This document shows, one piece after another, positions 1 through 5,858 of a DNA stretch of 13,307 nucleotides (its first letter is position 1; every line of letters begins with the position of its first letter). Below the pieces are notes generated by a model, which worked only from the letters and a program-made list of their open reading frames with translations, ran no database searches and was not told the origin of the DNA. This DNA is from an uncultured Erysipelotrichaceae bacterium (lineage in GTDB: Bacteria; Bacillota_I; Bacilli_A; Erysipelotrichales; Erysipelotrichaceae). The stretch covers positions 1-13,307 of the forward strand of contig CADCPE010000274.1 in the NCBI GenBank assembly GCA_902803275.1, read 5' to 3'. A program made the position numbers and the translations under genes.

Positions 1-103
1 CTTCGTGAACATCCTTGCCTACAAACTCTTCAACAATAACGCTCTGAGCTGTGCAGGCGCACACGCTTATAAGCATGATTGAAAGTATAATTAGCTTTTT
101 CAT
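1..103 (-). CDS. Putative lipoprotein, N-terminal fragment (cut by window edge)
   Basis: Only the first 34 codons lie in the window. The start is the ATG at 103-101, preceded by a good Shine-Dalgarno (GTGAGG, about 6 nt upstream). The protein begins MKKLIILSIMLISVCAC, a short basic N-terminus followed by a hydrophobic stretch and two cysteines. The second cysteine (residue 17) sits in a V-C-A-C context acceptable as a lipobox, so secretion and lipid anchoring to the outer face of the membrane are likely. The mature part (TAQSVIVEEFVGKDVHE) is too short to assign to a family. A TACAAT hexamer at 129-134 is a possible -10, but I see no convincing -35. The upstream neighbour ends in a strong terminator, so this is probably a separate transcription unit. 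Confidence 0.7.
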   Translation of the reverse strand, partial: MKKLIILSIMLISVCACTAQSVIVEEFVGKDVHE

Positions 104-204
104 GTTTAACCTCACTTTATTAATTAAAATTGTACATCAAAATAAAACAAAAACGATAGTATATAAGTGAAATAGATACAAGTGTAATATCTGCCAAAAA
201 TTCA

Positions 205-240
205 TAAAAAAAGTTCATAGCATCCAAACTGCATGAACTT
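205..240 (-). terminator. Intrinsic terminator of the saccharopine dehydrogenase-like gene
   Basis: On the minus strand an 8-bp stem (AAGUUCAU/AUGAACUU) continues after a one-base bulge into GCA/UGC, with a 7-nt loop. It is followed directly by seven U. It lies 42 bases after the stop codon of the dehydrogenase-like gene. Confidence 0.88.
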
Positions 241-282
241 CTTAATCGGATGATTCAGCAGAGCTATATCCGCTGTTTTCTG

Positions 283-1554
283 TCAGCCTTTCAGGTCTGC
301 AGGGACAACACCTTCCTTTATCTGCATTTCATAGGTGATGCCAAGCTCTTTGGCCCAGCTGATATACTGTTCCACCTGTTTGTCACTTAGCATGTCGGAA
401 GAGATCAGGCCTTTCTGATCGATCATGTCATTGACAAATAGTTTTGTATAAAGGAAAGCCCCCTGTCCGGTCAGATACATCTCGCCGGTCATTCTGGCTT
501 TTTCGTATGATTCAACCAAACCTGGTGCATTCAGATGAAGTTCGACCATGACGTCTTTGCCGTCTTTCTTGCCATAAGCCTCTATTACGAATGCGCCGCC
601 ATCAGAAATGATACCTTCATCAATGATCTGTTTTATCTCTTCCGGATTCTTCGGAGCCATCGGCAGGTGTTTCAGGATCAGATCGCGCGGAACGATCATC
701 TGACCGTCGACTTCCTCCTGTTTCCTGCTGAGCAGTCCGGCCCGATATAATGGTTCAGCAAATTGGATGCCTACTCCGCCATACTTAAAATAGGCATTCT
801 TGCAGCCTTTGAAATACTTCTGCGAATTAAAGCCGACATAGACCGGTTCATCATGCGCGTGTTCACAAAGCATCACCGGATGCATATCGTATTCCGGCCA
901 CTTCCTGTAGATCTTGCGGCTGAATGGTTTTGTACGGATCAGTCTGCCATCTTCCAGAGCGAAGGCATCTTCCTGCATATCGGCGATAGCGACATCGGTG
1001 CTCCACCAGAAAGGCAGGAACCTCTTTGCTTCAACGCCTTCATAGACCATCATATTCAAGGTGTCGCATTCATCAAGCTGATTGACGCACTTGCGGGCCA
1101 TGACACACATGACCCCTGGAGCAGAGCCGGTGCCGATGATGGCCGTGGTATTGTTTCTGGCAAACACTTTTCCGTATTCTTCATACATATATCTGATGCC
1201 GGCGATCCAGCGGTCGTATTCAGGGACGTCCTTGCATTCCGGAATATTCTCGCTGGCCGCAAGGTCCTGATAGCAGCAGCCCAGGTCCATCGCGGCTTTC
1301 AACATGTTTGCACCGAATCTCAGCGGCATGACATTGATCAAGAGTTCGCACCCCTGCGCTGCCGCTTTTATCTCCTCGAGATCGGCTGCATCGACCCTTA
1401 CAGGCCTGCCCTTGTTCATAAGCCTGCAGACATCTTCTGCCGCTTTAAGATCGTAGTCGGCACATATCACTTCTTCGATATTGGGCTCCTGATCAAGCTT
1501 CCTGCAGATCGTCGAACCCTGTGCACCGCAGCCGCATACCATTACTTTTTTCAT
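283..1554 (-). CDS. Saccharopine dehydrogenase-like NAD(P)-dependent oxidoreductase
   Basis: A 423-residue protein. The N-terminus is a Rossmann fold with the dinucleotide loop GCGAQG at residues 8-13, followed by an acidic end of the second strand (ICADYD). A segment with NVMPLRFGANMLKAAMDLG near 74-92 and a GSAPG turn at 143-147 match the saccharopine dehydrogenase / carboxynorspermidine dehydrogenase superfamily. These enzymes reductively join, or oxidatively split, an amino acid or amine and a carbonyl compound. The substrate cannot be read from the sequence, so lysine metabolism should not be assumed. I chose the ATG at 1554 over the upstream in-frame ATG (1611) because AAGGA lies 7 bases before it and the upstream extension falls on a promoter -10 and an inverted repeat. 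The gene has its own terminator downstream and lies behind the metK terminator, so it is probably monocistronic. Confidence 0.85.
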   Translation of the reverse strand: MKKVMVCGCGAQGSTICRKLDQEPNIEEVICADYDLKAAEDVCRLMNKGRPVRVDAADLEEIKAAAQGCELLINVMPLRFGANMLKAAMDLGCCYQDLAASENIPECKDVPEYDRWIAGIRYMYEEYGKVFARNNTTAIIGTGSAPGVMCVMARKCVNQLDECDTLNMMVYEGVEAKRFLPFWWSTDVAIADMQEDAFALEDGRLIRTKPFSRKIYRKWPEYDMHPVMLCEHAHDEPVYVGFNSQKYFKGCKNAYFKYGGVGIQFAEPLYRAGLLSRKQEEVDGQMIVPRDLILKHLPMAPKNPEEIKQIIDEGIISDGGAFVIEAYGKKDGKDVMVELHLNAPGLVESYEKARMTGEMYLTGQGAFLYTKLFVNDMIDQKGLISSDMLSDKQVEQYISWAKELGITYEMQIKEGVVPADLKG

Positions 1555-1574
1555 ATTGTTTCCTTCTATCCTGC

Positions 1575-1615
1575 TGAAGCGATACAGTTTCAACGCTTCA
1601 CTGTTTATCATTATA
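1575..1615 (-). promoter_or_regulatory. Promoter -10 and inverted repeats before the saccharopine dehydrogenase-like gene
   Basis: A perfect TATAAT lies at 1610-1615 on the minus strand. The -35 region at the expected distance is poor. Between the -10 and the Shine-Dalgarno lie two interleaved inverted repeats: TGAAGCG/CGCTTCA (1594-1600 with 1575-1581, 12-nt spacer) and ACAGT/ACTGT (1600-1604 with 1584-1588). Transcription should start near 1603, so the longer repeat can form an RNA hairpin just ahead of the ribosome binding site or serve as a protein operator. Confidence 0.5.
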
Positions 1616-1650
1616 GTGATTTTTGTTTTATTCGGATAAATGATTTCATT

Positions 1651-1672
1651 TTAAAAGGCCCTTTTAAGGGCC
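1651..1672 (-). terminator. Terminator after metK
   Basis: A GC-rich hairpin GGCCCU-UAAA-AGGGCC on the minus strand, 15 bases after the metK stop, followed by UUUUAA. The U-run is short, so efficiency is uncertain. Confidence 0.6.
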
Positions 1673-1687
1673 CGAAATTCTTTATCG

Positions 1688-2710
1688 TCAGTCTCTGAAA
1701 TGTCCGAACATCGCCTGTTTTTCATAGCAGATGTGCTTCATATCGAGTTCTTCGATAATGTTTTTAGGTTCTCCTCTTCTGTAGAACTCTTCTTCAGGTA
1801 CGAGGTTGCCTTTGTCGGAATCGATATAGATAGCCAATGGTTCTCTGATACCGATGGCATAGGACAATTGTACTTCACACCATTTGAGATCATGCTTTTT
1901 CAGAAGTTCCTTGGCAAAAACTCTGGCAATGTAAGCACCGGAAAGATCAACTTTTGAAGGATCCTTGCCGTTCATGCAGCCACCGCCGACGTTGGCGAAA
2001 CTCTGATATGAATCAACGACGATCTTTCTTCCGGTAAGTCCTGCATCGCCTTCAAAACCGCCGATCTCGAACCTTCCGGTCGGGTTGATGAGGAATCTGT
2101 CGATCTTGATGCCGTATTCATCACAGATAGCTGTGGCACAGTCTTCAAGTATCCTGTCCGTAACTTCCCTGTTTTTCTCGCTGTTGTTGTAGGAGATCGT
2201 AAAATCCTTGATGGACTGCAGGTTAAAATCATCATCGTAAATGCCCGTGATCTGTGCCTTGCCGTCAGGATAGAAATCTTCATGAGTATGAACAAGTTCA
2301 TCATACTTTTCAGCCAGTCTCTGCAATATGACCATCGCTACCGGCAGCATCTGTTTAGTGTCATTGCACGCATAGCCAAACATCATGCCCTGATCGCCTG
2401 CTCCCGATACCGTATCGTTGGTACCCAGTGCGATATCCGCAGACTGCTTGCCGATGTTGTCGATGATCTCATAGTCATCCCTGTATCCGATATCTCTCAA
2501 TACTCTTTTGCATATTGTTGTCGCATCATAATCGGCATTGGTGGTGACTTCGCCGGTGATGAAGATCTTGCCCTTGCCTCCCACGGTCTCGATACCGCAT
2601 CTGCTGAACTCATCCTGTCGCAGGCATTCGTCAAGTATTGCTGCTGAAATCTGATCGCAGACCTTGTCCGGATGTCCTCTGAATACAATCTCGTTTGAAA
2701 ATAGCTTCAT
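1688..2710 (-). CDS. metK: S-adenosylmethionine synthetase (methionine adenosyltransferase), compact form
   Basis: The family makes S-adenosylmethionine, phosphate and pyrophosphate from methionine and ATP in the cytoplasm. Signature segments are present in order: GHPDKVCDQISAAILDE near the N-terminus (His, Asp and Lys of the active site), TGEVTT, GAGDQGMMFGYACNDT, the phosphate-binding GDAGLTGRK, and GKDPSKVD with its lysines and aspartate. The protein has 340 residues against roughly 380-400 for usual bacterial MetK. The shortening lies in the N-terminal third and at the C-terminus, which stops at FGHFRD where E. coli MetK continues. The loop usually reading HGGGAFSGKDPSKVDRS is altered to VGGGCMNGKDPSKVDLS. 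All catalytic residues I can place are kept, so I expect activity. The start has AAGGAAAT just upstream. A SAM-type leader precedes the gene, supporting the assignment. Confidence 0.93.
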   Translation of the reverse strand: MKLFSNEIVFRGHPDKVCDQISAAILDECLRQDEFSRCGIETVGGKGKIFITGEVTTNADYDATTICKRVLRDIGYRDDYEIIDNIGKQSADIALGTNDTVSGAGDQGMMFGYACNDTKQMLPVAMVILQRLAEKYDELVHTHEDFYPDGKAQITGIYDDDFNLQSIKDFTISYNNSEKNREVTDRILEDCATAICDEYGIKIDRFLINPTGRFEIGGFEGDAGLTGRKIVVDSYQSFANVGGGCMNGKDPSKVDLSGAYIARVFAKELLKKHDLKWCEVQLSYAIGIREPLAIYIDSDKGNLVPEEEFYRRGEPKNIIEELDMKHICYEKQAMFGHFRD

Positions 2711-2729
2711 ATTTCCTTCTTTCTAACCT

Positions 2730-2760
2730 AAGAAAAAGTCCCATCACCCATGATGAGACT
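2730..2760 (-). terminator. Regulated intrinsic terminator in the metK leader
   Basis: A 10-bp stem AGUCUCAUCA/UGAUGGGACU with loop UGGG, followed by UUUUUCUU, ends 20 bases before the metK start codon. Its 5' arm and loop overlap the 3' strand of the proposed P1 helix (2746-2753), so the two structures exclude each other. This is the expression platform of the riboswitch. Confidence 0.82.
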
Positions 2761-2862
2761 TCACTTTAACAATGTTTAACCCCATCGTTCAAGCTTTAGC
2801 ACCTTGTTTTTACAGGTTGCTGCACAGTCAACGAGCTTGTCTCTCGTGTGCTCTTCATAGGT
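2730..2862 (-). ncRNA. SAM riboswitch (SAM-I/SAM-IV clan, divergent) with terminator, leader of metK
   Basis: The metK leader carries the S-box core strings GCAACC (2815-2820) and AAGGTGCTAAA (about 2794-2804), preceded by AAGAG (2850-2854). A plausible fold is: P1 ACCUAUGA/UCAUGGGU (2855-2862 with 2746-2753); P2 GCACA/UGUGC (2847-2851 with 2822-2826), extended by CGAG/CUCG (2843-2846 with 2832-2835); P3 ACCU/AGGU (2814-2817 with 2801-2804); P4 AACGAUG/CAUUGUU (2783-2789 with 2768-2774). The P2 loop CAAG (2836-2839) is complementary to CUUG at 2790-2793, right after GCUAAAG, which is the position of the SAM-I pseudoknot. A clear kink-turn in P2 is not seen, so this resembles SAM-IV or SAM-I/IV variants more than the classical S-box. 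I inferred this from motifs and base pairing; no covariance search was run. Confidence 0.75.
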
Positions 2863-2868
2863 ATTTAT

Positions 2869-2897
2869 AATATATTACAATCTGCGGGATTATTCAA
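2869..2897 (-). promoter_or_regulatory. Sigma-A promoter of metK
   Basis: TTGAAT (2892-2897) and TATATT (2869-2874) are separated by exactly 17 bp on the minus strand. The predicted start near 2862 places the first transcribed bases at the 5' strand of the riboswitch P1 helix. Confidence 0.7.
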
Positions 2898-2933
2898 CCG
2901 CCTTCAGCTAATCTTTGCCTGATCATTGCCTTT

Positions 2934-3236
2934 CTAGTAAAAGTCCTGCATGATCCTTACAGAAAGCCAAAGGAAGAAAACGATGCCTGCAACAAGAACA
3001 ACAAGCGCCACCGGCTTATTCCACAGACCGATCAAGGCGCTCAATGCCGGAGCCAGTGCGATCAGGGCAACGCATTCTGACAGCCTCGCCATATACAGTT
3101 CAGGGTCTTTCGGACTTACAGATATCTGCGCCCTGTAAGGCAGGATATTATAATCCCTGGTGACAGCCATCAGTGCCGCATATATCAGCAGTGCCACAGA
3201 AAACAGCCCCATCAGAATAGAGTAGCCATATTCCAT
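2934..3236 (-). CDS. Small membrane protein of unknown function (DUF3784-like)
   Basis: A 100-residue protein with about three hydrophobic segments (residues about 4-26, 52-72 and 76-95), ending IMQDFY. A short loop after the first membrane span (RDYNILPYRAQISVSPKDPELYMARL) resembles the loop of small DUF3784-type membrane proteins, which have a similar size and span pattern. This is a resemblance by eye, not a firm family call. I chose the ATG at 3236 (MEYGYSILMG) because AAAGGA precedes it at about 10 nt; the longer frame adds a charged segment of unlikely coding origin. It stands between its own upstream gap and the metK promoter, with only 36 bases to the latter and no clear terminator, so read-through into the metK leader is possible. 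Confidence 0.6.
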   Translation of the reverse strand: MEYGYSILMGLFSVALLIYAALMAVTRDYNILPYRAQISVSPKDPELYMARLSECVALIALAPALSALIGLWNKPVALVVLVAGIVFFLWLSVRIMQDFY

Positions 3237-3360
3237 TCTATTACCATCCTTTCTTCGATCTCTTGGATCAATCTTCAACTATTATTCTATCGTCTTTATT
3301 TTCCTGATAAAAGATTCATTATGTTACTGAAACGATCTCCTTAAATATGACTTGCCATAT

Positions 3361-3383
3361 TTAAAAGCGGATCACTCCGCTTT
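3361..3383 (-). terminator. Intrinsic terminator after the DUF1232 gene
   Basis: A perfect 8-bp stem AAAGCGGA/UCCGCUUU with loop GUGA on the minus strand, followed by UUUUAA. It lies about 37 bases after the stop codon of the DUF1232 gene. Confidence 0.75.
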
Positions 3384-3420
3384 GGTCAATAATGCTTTTG
3401 AAATTACAGCAGCTGCAGCG

Positions 3421-3870
3421 CTATGCTTCTTCCTTGTTTTCTGTTTCAGCGTTTTCTGTTTCGCCGGCAGCAACGTTGTTTCTTCCGTCTCTCCAGGTTC
3501 TGTATGCTTCAAGTTCAGGAGCGTTGATCTGCAATGCCAGACCCAGAACAGCCAGGTCATCAAGAACACCGACTACAGGGATCTTATCAGGGATCATATC
3601 GCTGCCTTTGAGAATGTAGACAAGGGCACCGACCATCGTAGCGATAACCTTGTAGGATACCTCGGTATATTCCTTAGTCATATAGCTGCGGATCATTGAA
3701 AGCATCGTCGGAAGATTTGCCGCATATTGTCCTACTCCTGGAATCTCGCTGAGTTTCTTTTCAGCAGTCTGCAGGATGTTTTCCAATGCTGCAGTGTCTT
3801 TCATAACGGCTTCTACCTTGGCAGAAGATGCATCCAGTAATTCCTGTATCACGCCTTTATCAATATTCAT
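3421..3870 (-). CDS. DUF1232 (YkvA-type) protein
   Basis: A 149-residue protein. Residues about 76-113 form the DUF1232 core: a hydrophobic helix followed by the characteristic sequence KGSDMIPDKIPVVGVLDDLA (Pro-rich turn, then Gly-x-x-Asp-Asp). The family is widespread in bacteria and probably membrane associated, with no established biochemical role. The N-terminal 70 residues are predicted helical and amphipathic (ELLDASSAKVEAVMKDT). The tail from about residue 135 is acidic and low in complexity (Glu/Asn/Ala), likely disordered. The ATG at 3870 has an almost perfect AAGGAGGA Shine-Dalgarno. A longer reading of this frame would run back through the tRNA-Ser gene and is rejected. It has its own promoter and terminator. 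Confidence 0.85.
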   Translation of the reverse strand: MNIDKGVIQELLDASSAKVEAVMKDTAALENILQTAEKKLSEIPGVGQYAANLPTMLSMIRSYMTKEYTEVSYKVIATMVGALVYILKGSDMIPDKIPVVGVLDDLAVLGLALQINAPELEAYRTWRDGRNNVAAGETENAETENKEEA

Positions 3871-3897
3871 TATTTTGTCCTCCTTGATACACATATA

Positions 3898-3927
3898 ATT
3901 ATATCCTATTTGTTTTTTCACTTTGAA
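3898..3927 (-). promoter_or_regulatory. Promoter of the DUF1232 gene
   Basis: A perfect TATAAT (3898-3903) with TTCAAA (3922-3927) 18 bp upstream on the minus strand. The -35 overlaps an inverted repeat TTTGAA-AAG-TTCAAA (3922-3936), which could be an operator. Confidence 0.55.
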
Positions 3928-3951
3928 CTTTTCAAATAAAAGGTATACCGG

Positions 3952-3980
3952 CAAAAAAATAAAAGACCATAAAGGTCTTT
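3952..3980 (-). terminator. Intrinsic terminator of tRNA-Ser
   Basis: A 7-bp stem AAAGACC/GGUCUUU with loop UUUAU, then UAUUUUUUU, begins 10 bases after the tRNA 3' end on the minus strand. Confidence 0.85.
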
Positions 3981-3989
3981 GTCTTCTGA

Positions 3990-4077
3990 TGGCGCTGACT
4001 ACAGGATTCGAACCTGTGGTACCTTTCAGTACGCCGCCTTTCCAAGACGGTAGGATAAACCGCTCTCTCAAGTCAGC
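3990..4077 (-). tRNA. tRNA-Ser (anticodon GGA)
   Basis: An 88-nt class II tRNA. The acceptor stem GCUGACU/AGUCAGC is perfect, with discriminator G and an encoded CCA. The anticodon stem CCGUC/GGCGG closes the loop UUGGAAA, giving GGA. A long variable arm with GUAC/GGUAC pairing, typical of serine tRNAs, precedes the T-arm ACAGG-UUCGAAU-CCUGU. It reads UCC and UCU codons. Confidence 0.96.
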
Positions 4078-4091
4078 ATATCTATATCTAT

Positions 4092-4119
4092 ATTATGACC
4101 TATAATCCTCTGTTTTCAA
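4092..4119 (-). promoter_or_regulatory. Promoter of tRNA-Ser
   Basis: TTGAAA (4114-4119) and CATAAT (4092-4097) with 16-bp spacing on the minus strand, ending 14 bases upstream of the mature tRNA 5' end. Confidence 0.65.
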
Positions 4120-4124
4120 AATCT

Positions 4125-4139
4125 GATGCTTTCTGCATC
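4125..4139 (-). terminator. Weak hairpin terminator after the 287-residue protein gene
   Basis: GAUGC-AGAAA-GCAUC overlaps the last base of the stop codon on the minus strand and is followed by AGAUUUUG. The stem is short and the U-run is only four, and it overlaps the approach to the tRNA-Ser -35. Read-through into the tRNA is possible. Confidence 0.4.
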
Positions 4140-5002
4140 TATTCCCTGTTTCTGATCTTCAGATAGACCTTTCCCTGTGCAGTATACATGACCCTTTCAT
4201 CCAGTTTTCTTGAATGGGAAAACCTTTCGCTTATCTTTCTTAGGCCCAGGCTTTGAACTTCAACTGCCTTCTCAGGGCTCGTGATATCTAGCTCCTTCAT
4301 CCTTGCGACCGCCATAGCTCCTTCAAGATAGCCGATATCCGTGTCGCGGAAATTGCCGATCATGAAATCAAGCATTTCGCAAAACCGCTTTCTGTCATAT
4401 ATCTTGCCGGTGATTGATGTCACATTCTTTCCTGCGGCAAAAGCTTCAAGAACGCTGAACGGATCAAAGGCATTATGAATAATGAACATGGTCCCATCAC
4501 CTGCATCTATGTAGGTAAGCGGCTCGTAGGGATGGCATGAAAGTCTGTAACATCTGCCTTCCAAAACAAAGTACGCCCTTTCTTTTTCCTGAACGAGCGC
4601 ATACCTTTCATCCCTATGGACGATCATATTGAAACGGATGTTCCATGGTTCGATCTTTTTTGCTGAAGCAAGTGATAGATATGTATCCCGCTTTTTCGGA
4701 TCGGCTGTCCCCTGGCTTATGGCACGATCAAGCAGCCAGGCAAATTCTTCCATATCTATCTCATACAGCCGCATAGAAAAACGGCGCCAATCGTTTGTAT
4801 CGCTATAGATCTGATGATGCAGGATAAGTCTTCCTTCATTGTCAAGACCTGTACCTTTATAGGTCTTCAGCTTCAGATGACCCGTCAAAGTATCATCTGA
4901 AAATTCTTCTACATCAAAATAGAACCAGTTTTCATAATTCCATCTGTCGTTATGTTTAAACCCGATCATTATCCATGTCTTTCTATACATATTTAATATC
5001 AT
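4139..5002 (-). CDS. Protein of unknown function, 287 residues
   Basis: I do not recognise a family. The protein is soluble in character, with no signal peptide or membrane span. It is rich in aromatic and charged residues and mixed beta/alpha in feel: an N-terminal half with WNYENWFYFDVEEFSDDTL and several short beta-like segments, and a helical C-terminal half (about 190-260) ending in a basic tail. The start is uncertain. The ATG at 5002 lies inside the U-tract of the BI-1 terminator, and neither it nor the in-frame ATGs at 4990 and 4969 has a Shine-Dalgarno. It may be translated from read-through mRNA or from a leaderless transcript. The frame is intact over 860 bases with codon use like its neighbours, so it is very likely a real gene. 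Confidence 0.65.
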   Translation of the reverse strand: MILNMYRKTWIMIGFKHNDRWNYENWFYFDVEEFSDDTLTGHLKLKTYKGTGLDNEGRLILHHQIYSDTNDWRRFSMRLYEIDMEEFAWLLDRAISQGTADPKKRDTYLSLASAKKIEPWNIRFNMIVHRDERYALVQEKERAYFVLEGRCYRLSCHPYEPLTYIDAGDGTMFIIHNAFDPFSVLEAFAAGKNVTSITGKIYDRKRFCEMLDFMIGNFRDTDIGYLEGAMAVARMKELDITSPEKAVEVQSLGLRKISERFSHSRKLDERVMYTAQGKVYLKIRNRE

Positions 5003-5027
5003 AAAAAAGCCCGCATATGCGAGCTTT
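5003..5027 (-). terminator. Intrinsic terminator after the BI-1 family gene
   Basis: A 9-bp stem AAAGCUCGC/GCGGGCUUU with loop AUAU on the minus strand, ending in a run of U, 27 bases after the stop codon. The next gene's first ATG lies at its very end. Confidence 0.85.
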
Positions 5028-5053
5028 AGGATGTTTCTGCAGAATGATTCCAG

Positions 5054-5734
5054 CTAGTCGTTGCGTCTTCTTGTGCCGAAGATCTGCAGTACTCTGATCA
5101 GCAGATTGATGAAATCAAGTTCCAGCTGCAATGCAGCATATATCGCATAGTTCTCGTTTTCGCTTTGTGCATAGTATCTGTCGATCATCTGCATGTCATA
5201 GGCGATCAATCCCATGAACAGCAATGTCTCGATATAGCACAGAGCCAGATCGATGCCGGAAGCCTTGAAGAAGAAAAGATTTGCCAAAGAAACGACGATG
5301 CAGATCAGAAGTCCTATAAACAGCATAGTGCCAAATCTGCTCAGATCGATTTTGGTCGTCTTTCCTATAACTGCCAGTGAGACAAAAACGATCGATGATG
5401 TTATGAAAGCAAACATGATCGAACCGGCCGTATATACTGCCAGAATAACTGACAGGGTCAGTCCGTTGATCAATGAATAGGCAATAAACATTCCTCTGAC
5501 TGTCGCTGTACTCCTGGTGCTTAGACCTCTGCCCAGCATCAGTGCCAAAGCAAGCTCTGCGATCACCAGTGCGATCATTACGATTCCATAGGCATCTCCA
5601 AGCCCAGGCAGCAGGTAATAACCGCCAACAGCACCGAAAGCGCTCAGTCCAAGTCCTATTCCCAGATAAGCGAAGACGCTGCTTAAGAAATCCATCCTGT
5701 TTACATATCTTACAGTATTGTCATAATTGTTCAT
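5054..5734 (-). CDS. Bax inhibitor-1/YccA family membrane protein (YetJ-like)
   Basis: A 226-residue, seven-span integral membrane protein. After a short polar N-terminus come hydrophobic segments at about 17-42, 50-68, 82-101, 105-124, 136-156, 163-180 and, less hydrophobic, 197-220. The BI-1 signatures are in the last two: AYDMQMIDRYY (Asp180) and ALQLELDFINLLIRVLQIFG (Asp207). In B. subtilis YetJ two aspartates at equivalent places form the pH-sensing pair that gates calcium leak, so an ion-leak role in the cytoplasmic membrane is a reasonable inference. I chose the second ATG (5734): the Shine-Dalgarno AAGGAGGT abuts the first ATG (5740), which leaves a proper 7-nt spacing only for the second. 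The gene has its own promoter with an operator-like repeat and its own terminator. Confidence 0.88.
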   Translation of the reverse strand: MNNYDNTVRYVNRMDFLSSVFAYLGIGLGLSAFGAVGGYYLLPGLGDAYGIVMIALVIAELALALMLGRGLSTRSTATVRGMFIAYSLINGLTLSVILAVYTAGSIMFAFITSSIVFVSLAVIGKTTKIDLSRFGTMLFIGLLICIVVSLANLFFFKASGIDLALCYIETLLFMGLIAYDMQMIDRYYAQSENENYAIYAALQLELDFINLLIRVLQIFGTRRRND

Positions 5735-5750
5735 ATGCATACCTCCTTGT

Positions 5751-5782
5751 ATATTCTTTGGAAAACAGTTTCCAAAGAATAT
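5751..5782. repeat. Perfect 14-bp inverted repeat at the BI-1 gene promoter (probable operator)
   Basis: The arms ATATTCTTTGGAAA (5751-5764) and TTTCCAAAGAATAT (5769-5782) are perfect complements around the spacer ACAG. On the minus strand the repeat overlaps the last two bases of the TATAAT -10 (5781-5786) and spans the predicted transcription start, ending just before the Shine-Dalgarno. This is the position of a repressor operator; the RNA form would also be a hairpin directly upstream of the ribosome binding site. It lacks a U-run, so it is not a terminator. Confidence 0.75.
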
Positions 5783-5786
5783 TATA
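5781..5786 (-). promoter_or_regulatory. -10 element of the BI-1 family gene promoter
   Basis: A perfect TATAAT on the minus strand, about 47 bases upstream of the chosen start codon. No good -35 is visible at 16-18 bp; the upstream region is AT-rich. Confidence 0.55.
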
Positions 5787-5830
5787 CTTTTTTATACGAA
5801 ATTATAAATAAATGAGAAAAAGCAGCCGAA

Positions 5831-5858
5831 ACAAAAAGATCGTCCATCAGCGACGATC
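5831..5858 (-). terminator. Intrinsic terminator of an orphan minus-strand transcript
   Basis: A 7-bp stem GAUCGUC/GACGAUC with loop GCUGAUG, followed by UUUUUGU on the minus strand. No protein gene ends ahead of it: the nearest upstream gene on this strand is tRNA-Arg, which has its own terminator. Confidence 0.8.

Noticed and set aside
283..1554. Carboxynorspermidine dehydrogenase or lysine-pathway saccharopine dehydrogenase as a specific name
   Set aside because: The Rossmann and GSAPG features are shared by the whole superfamily, and no partner decarboxylase or lysine gene is nearby.
763..1698. Long plus-strand open frame opposite the saccharopine dehydrogenase-like gene
   Set aside because: It mirrors a well-supported gene, has no ribosome binding site and gives a protein without family features; it is a shadow of the real coding strand.
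3871..4071. N-terminal extension of the DUF1232 frame up to 4071
   Set aside because: It would translate through tRNA-Ser, its terminator and a promoter; the ATG at 3870 has an excellent Shine-Dalgarno.
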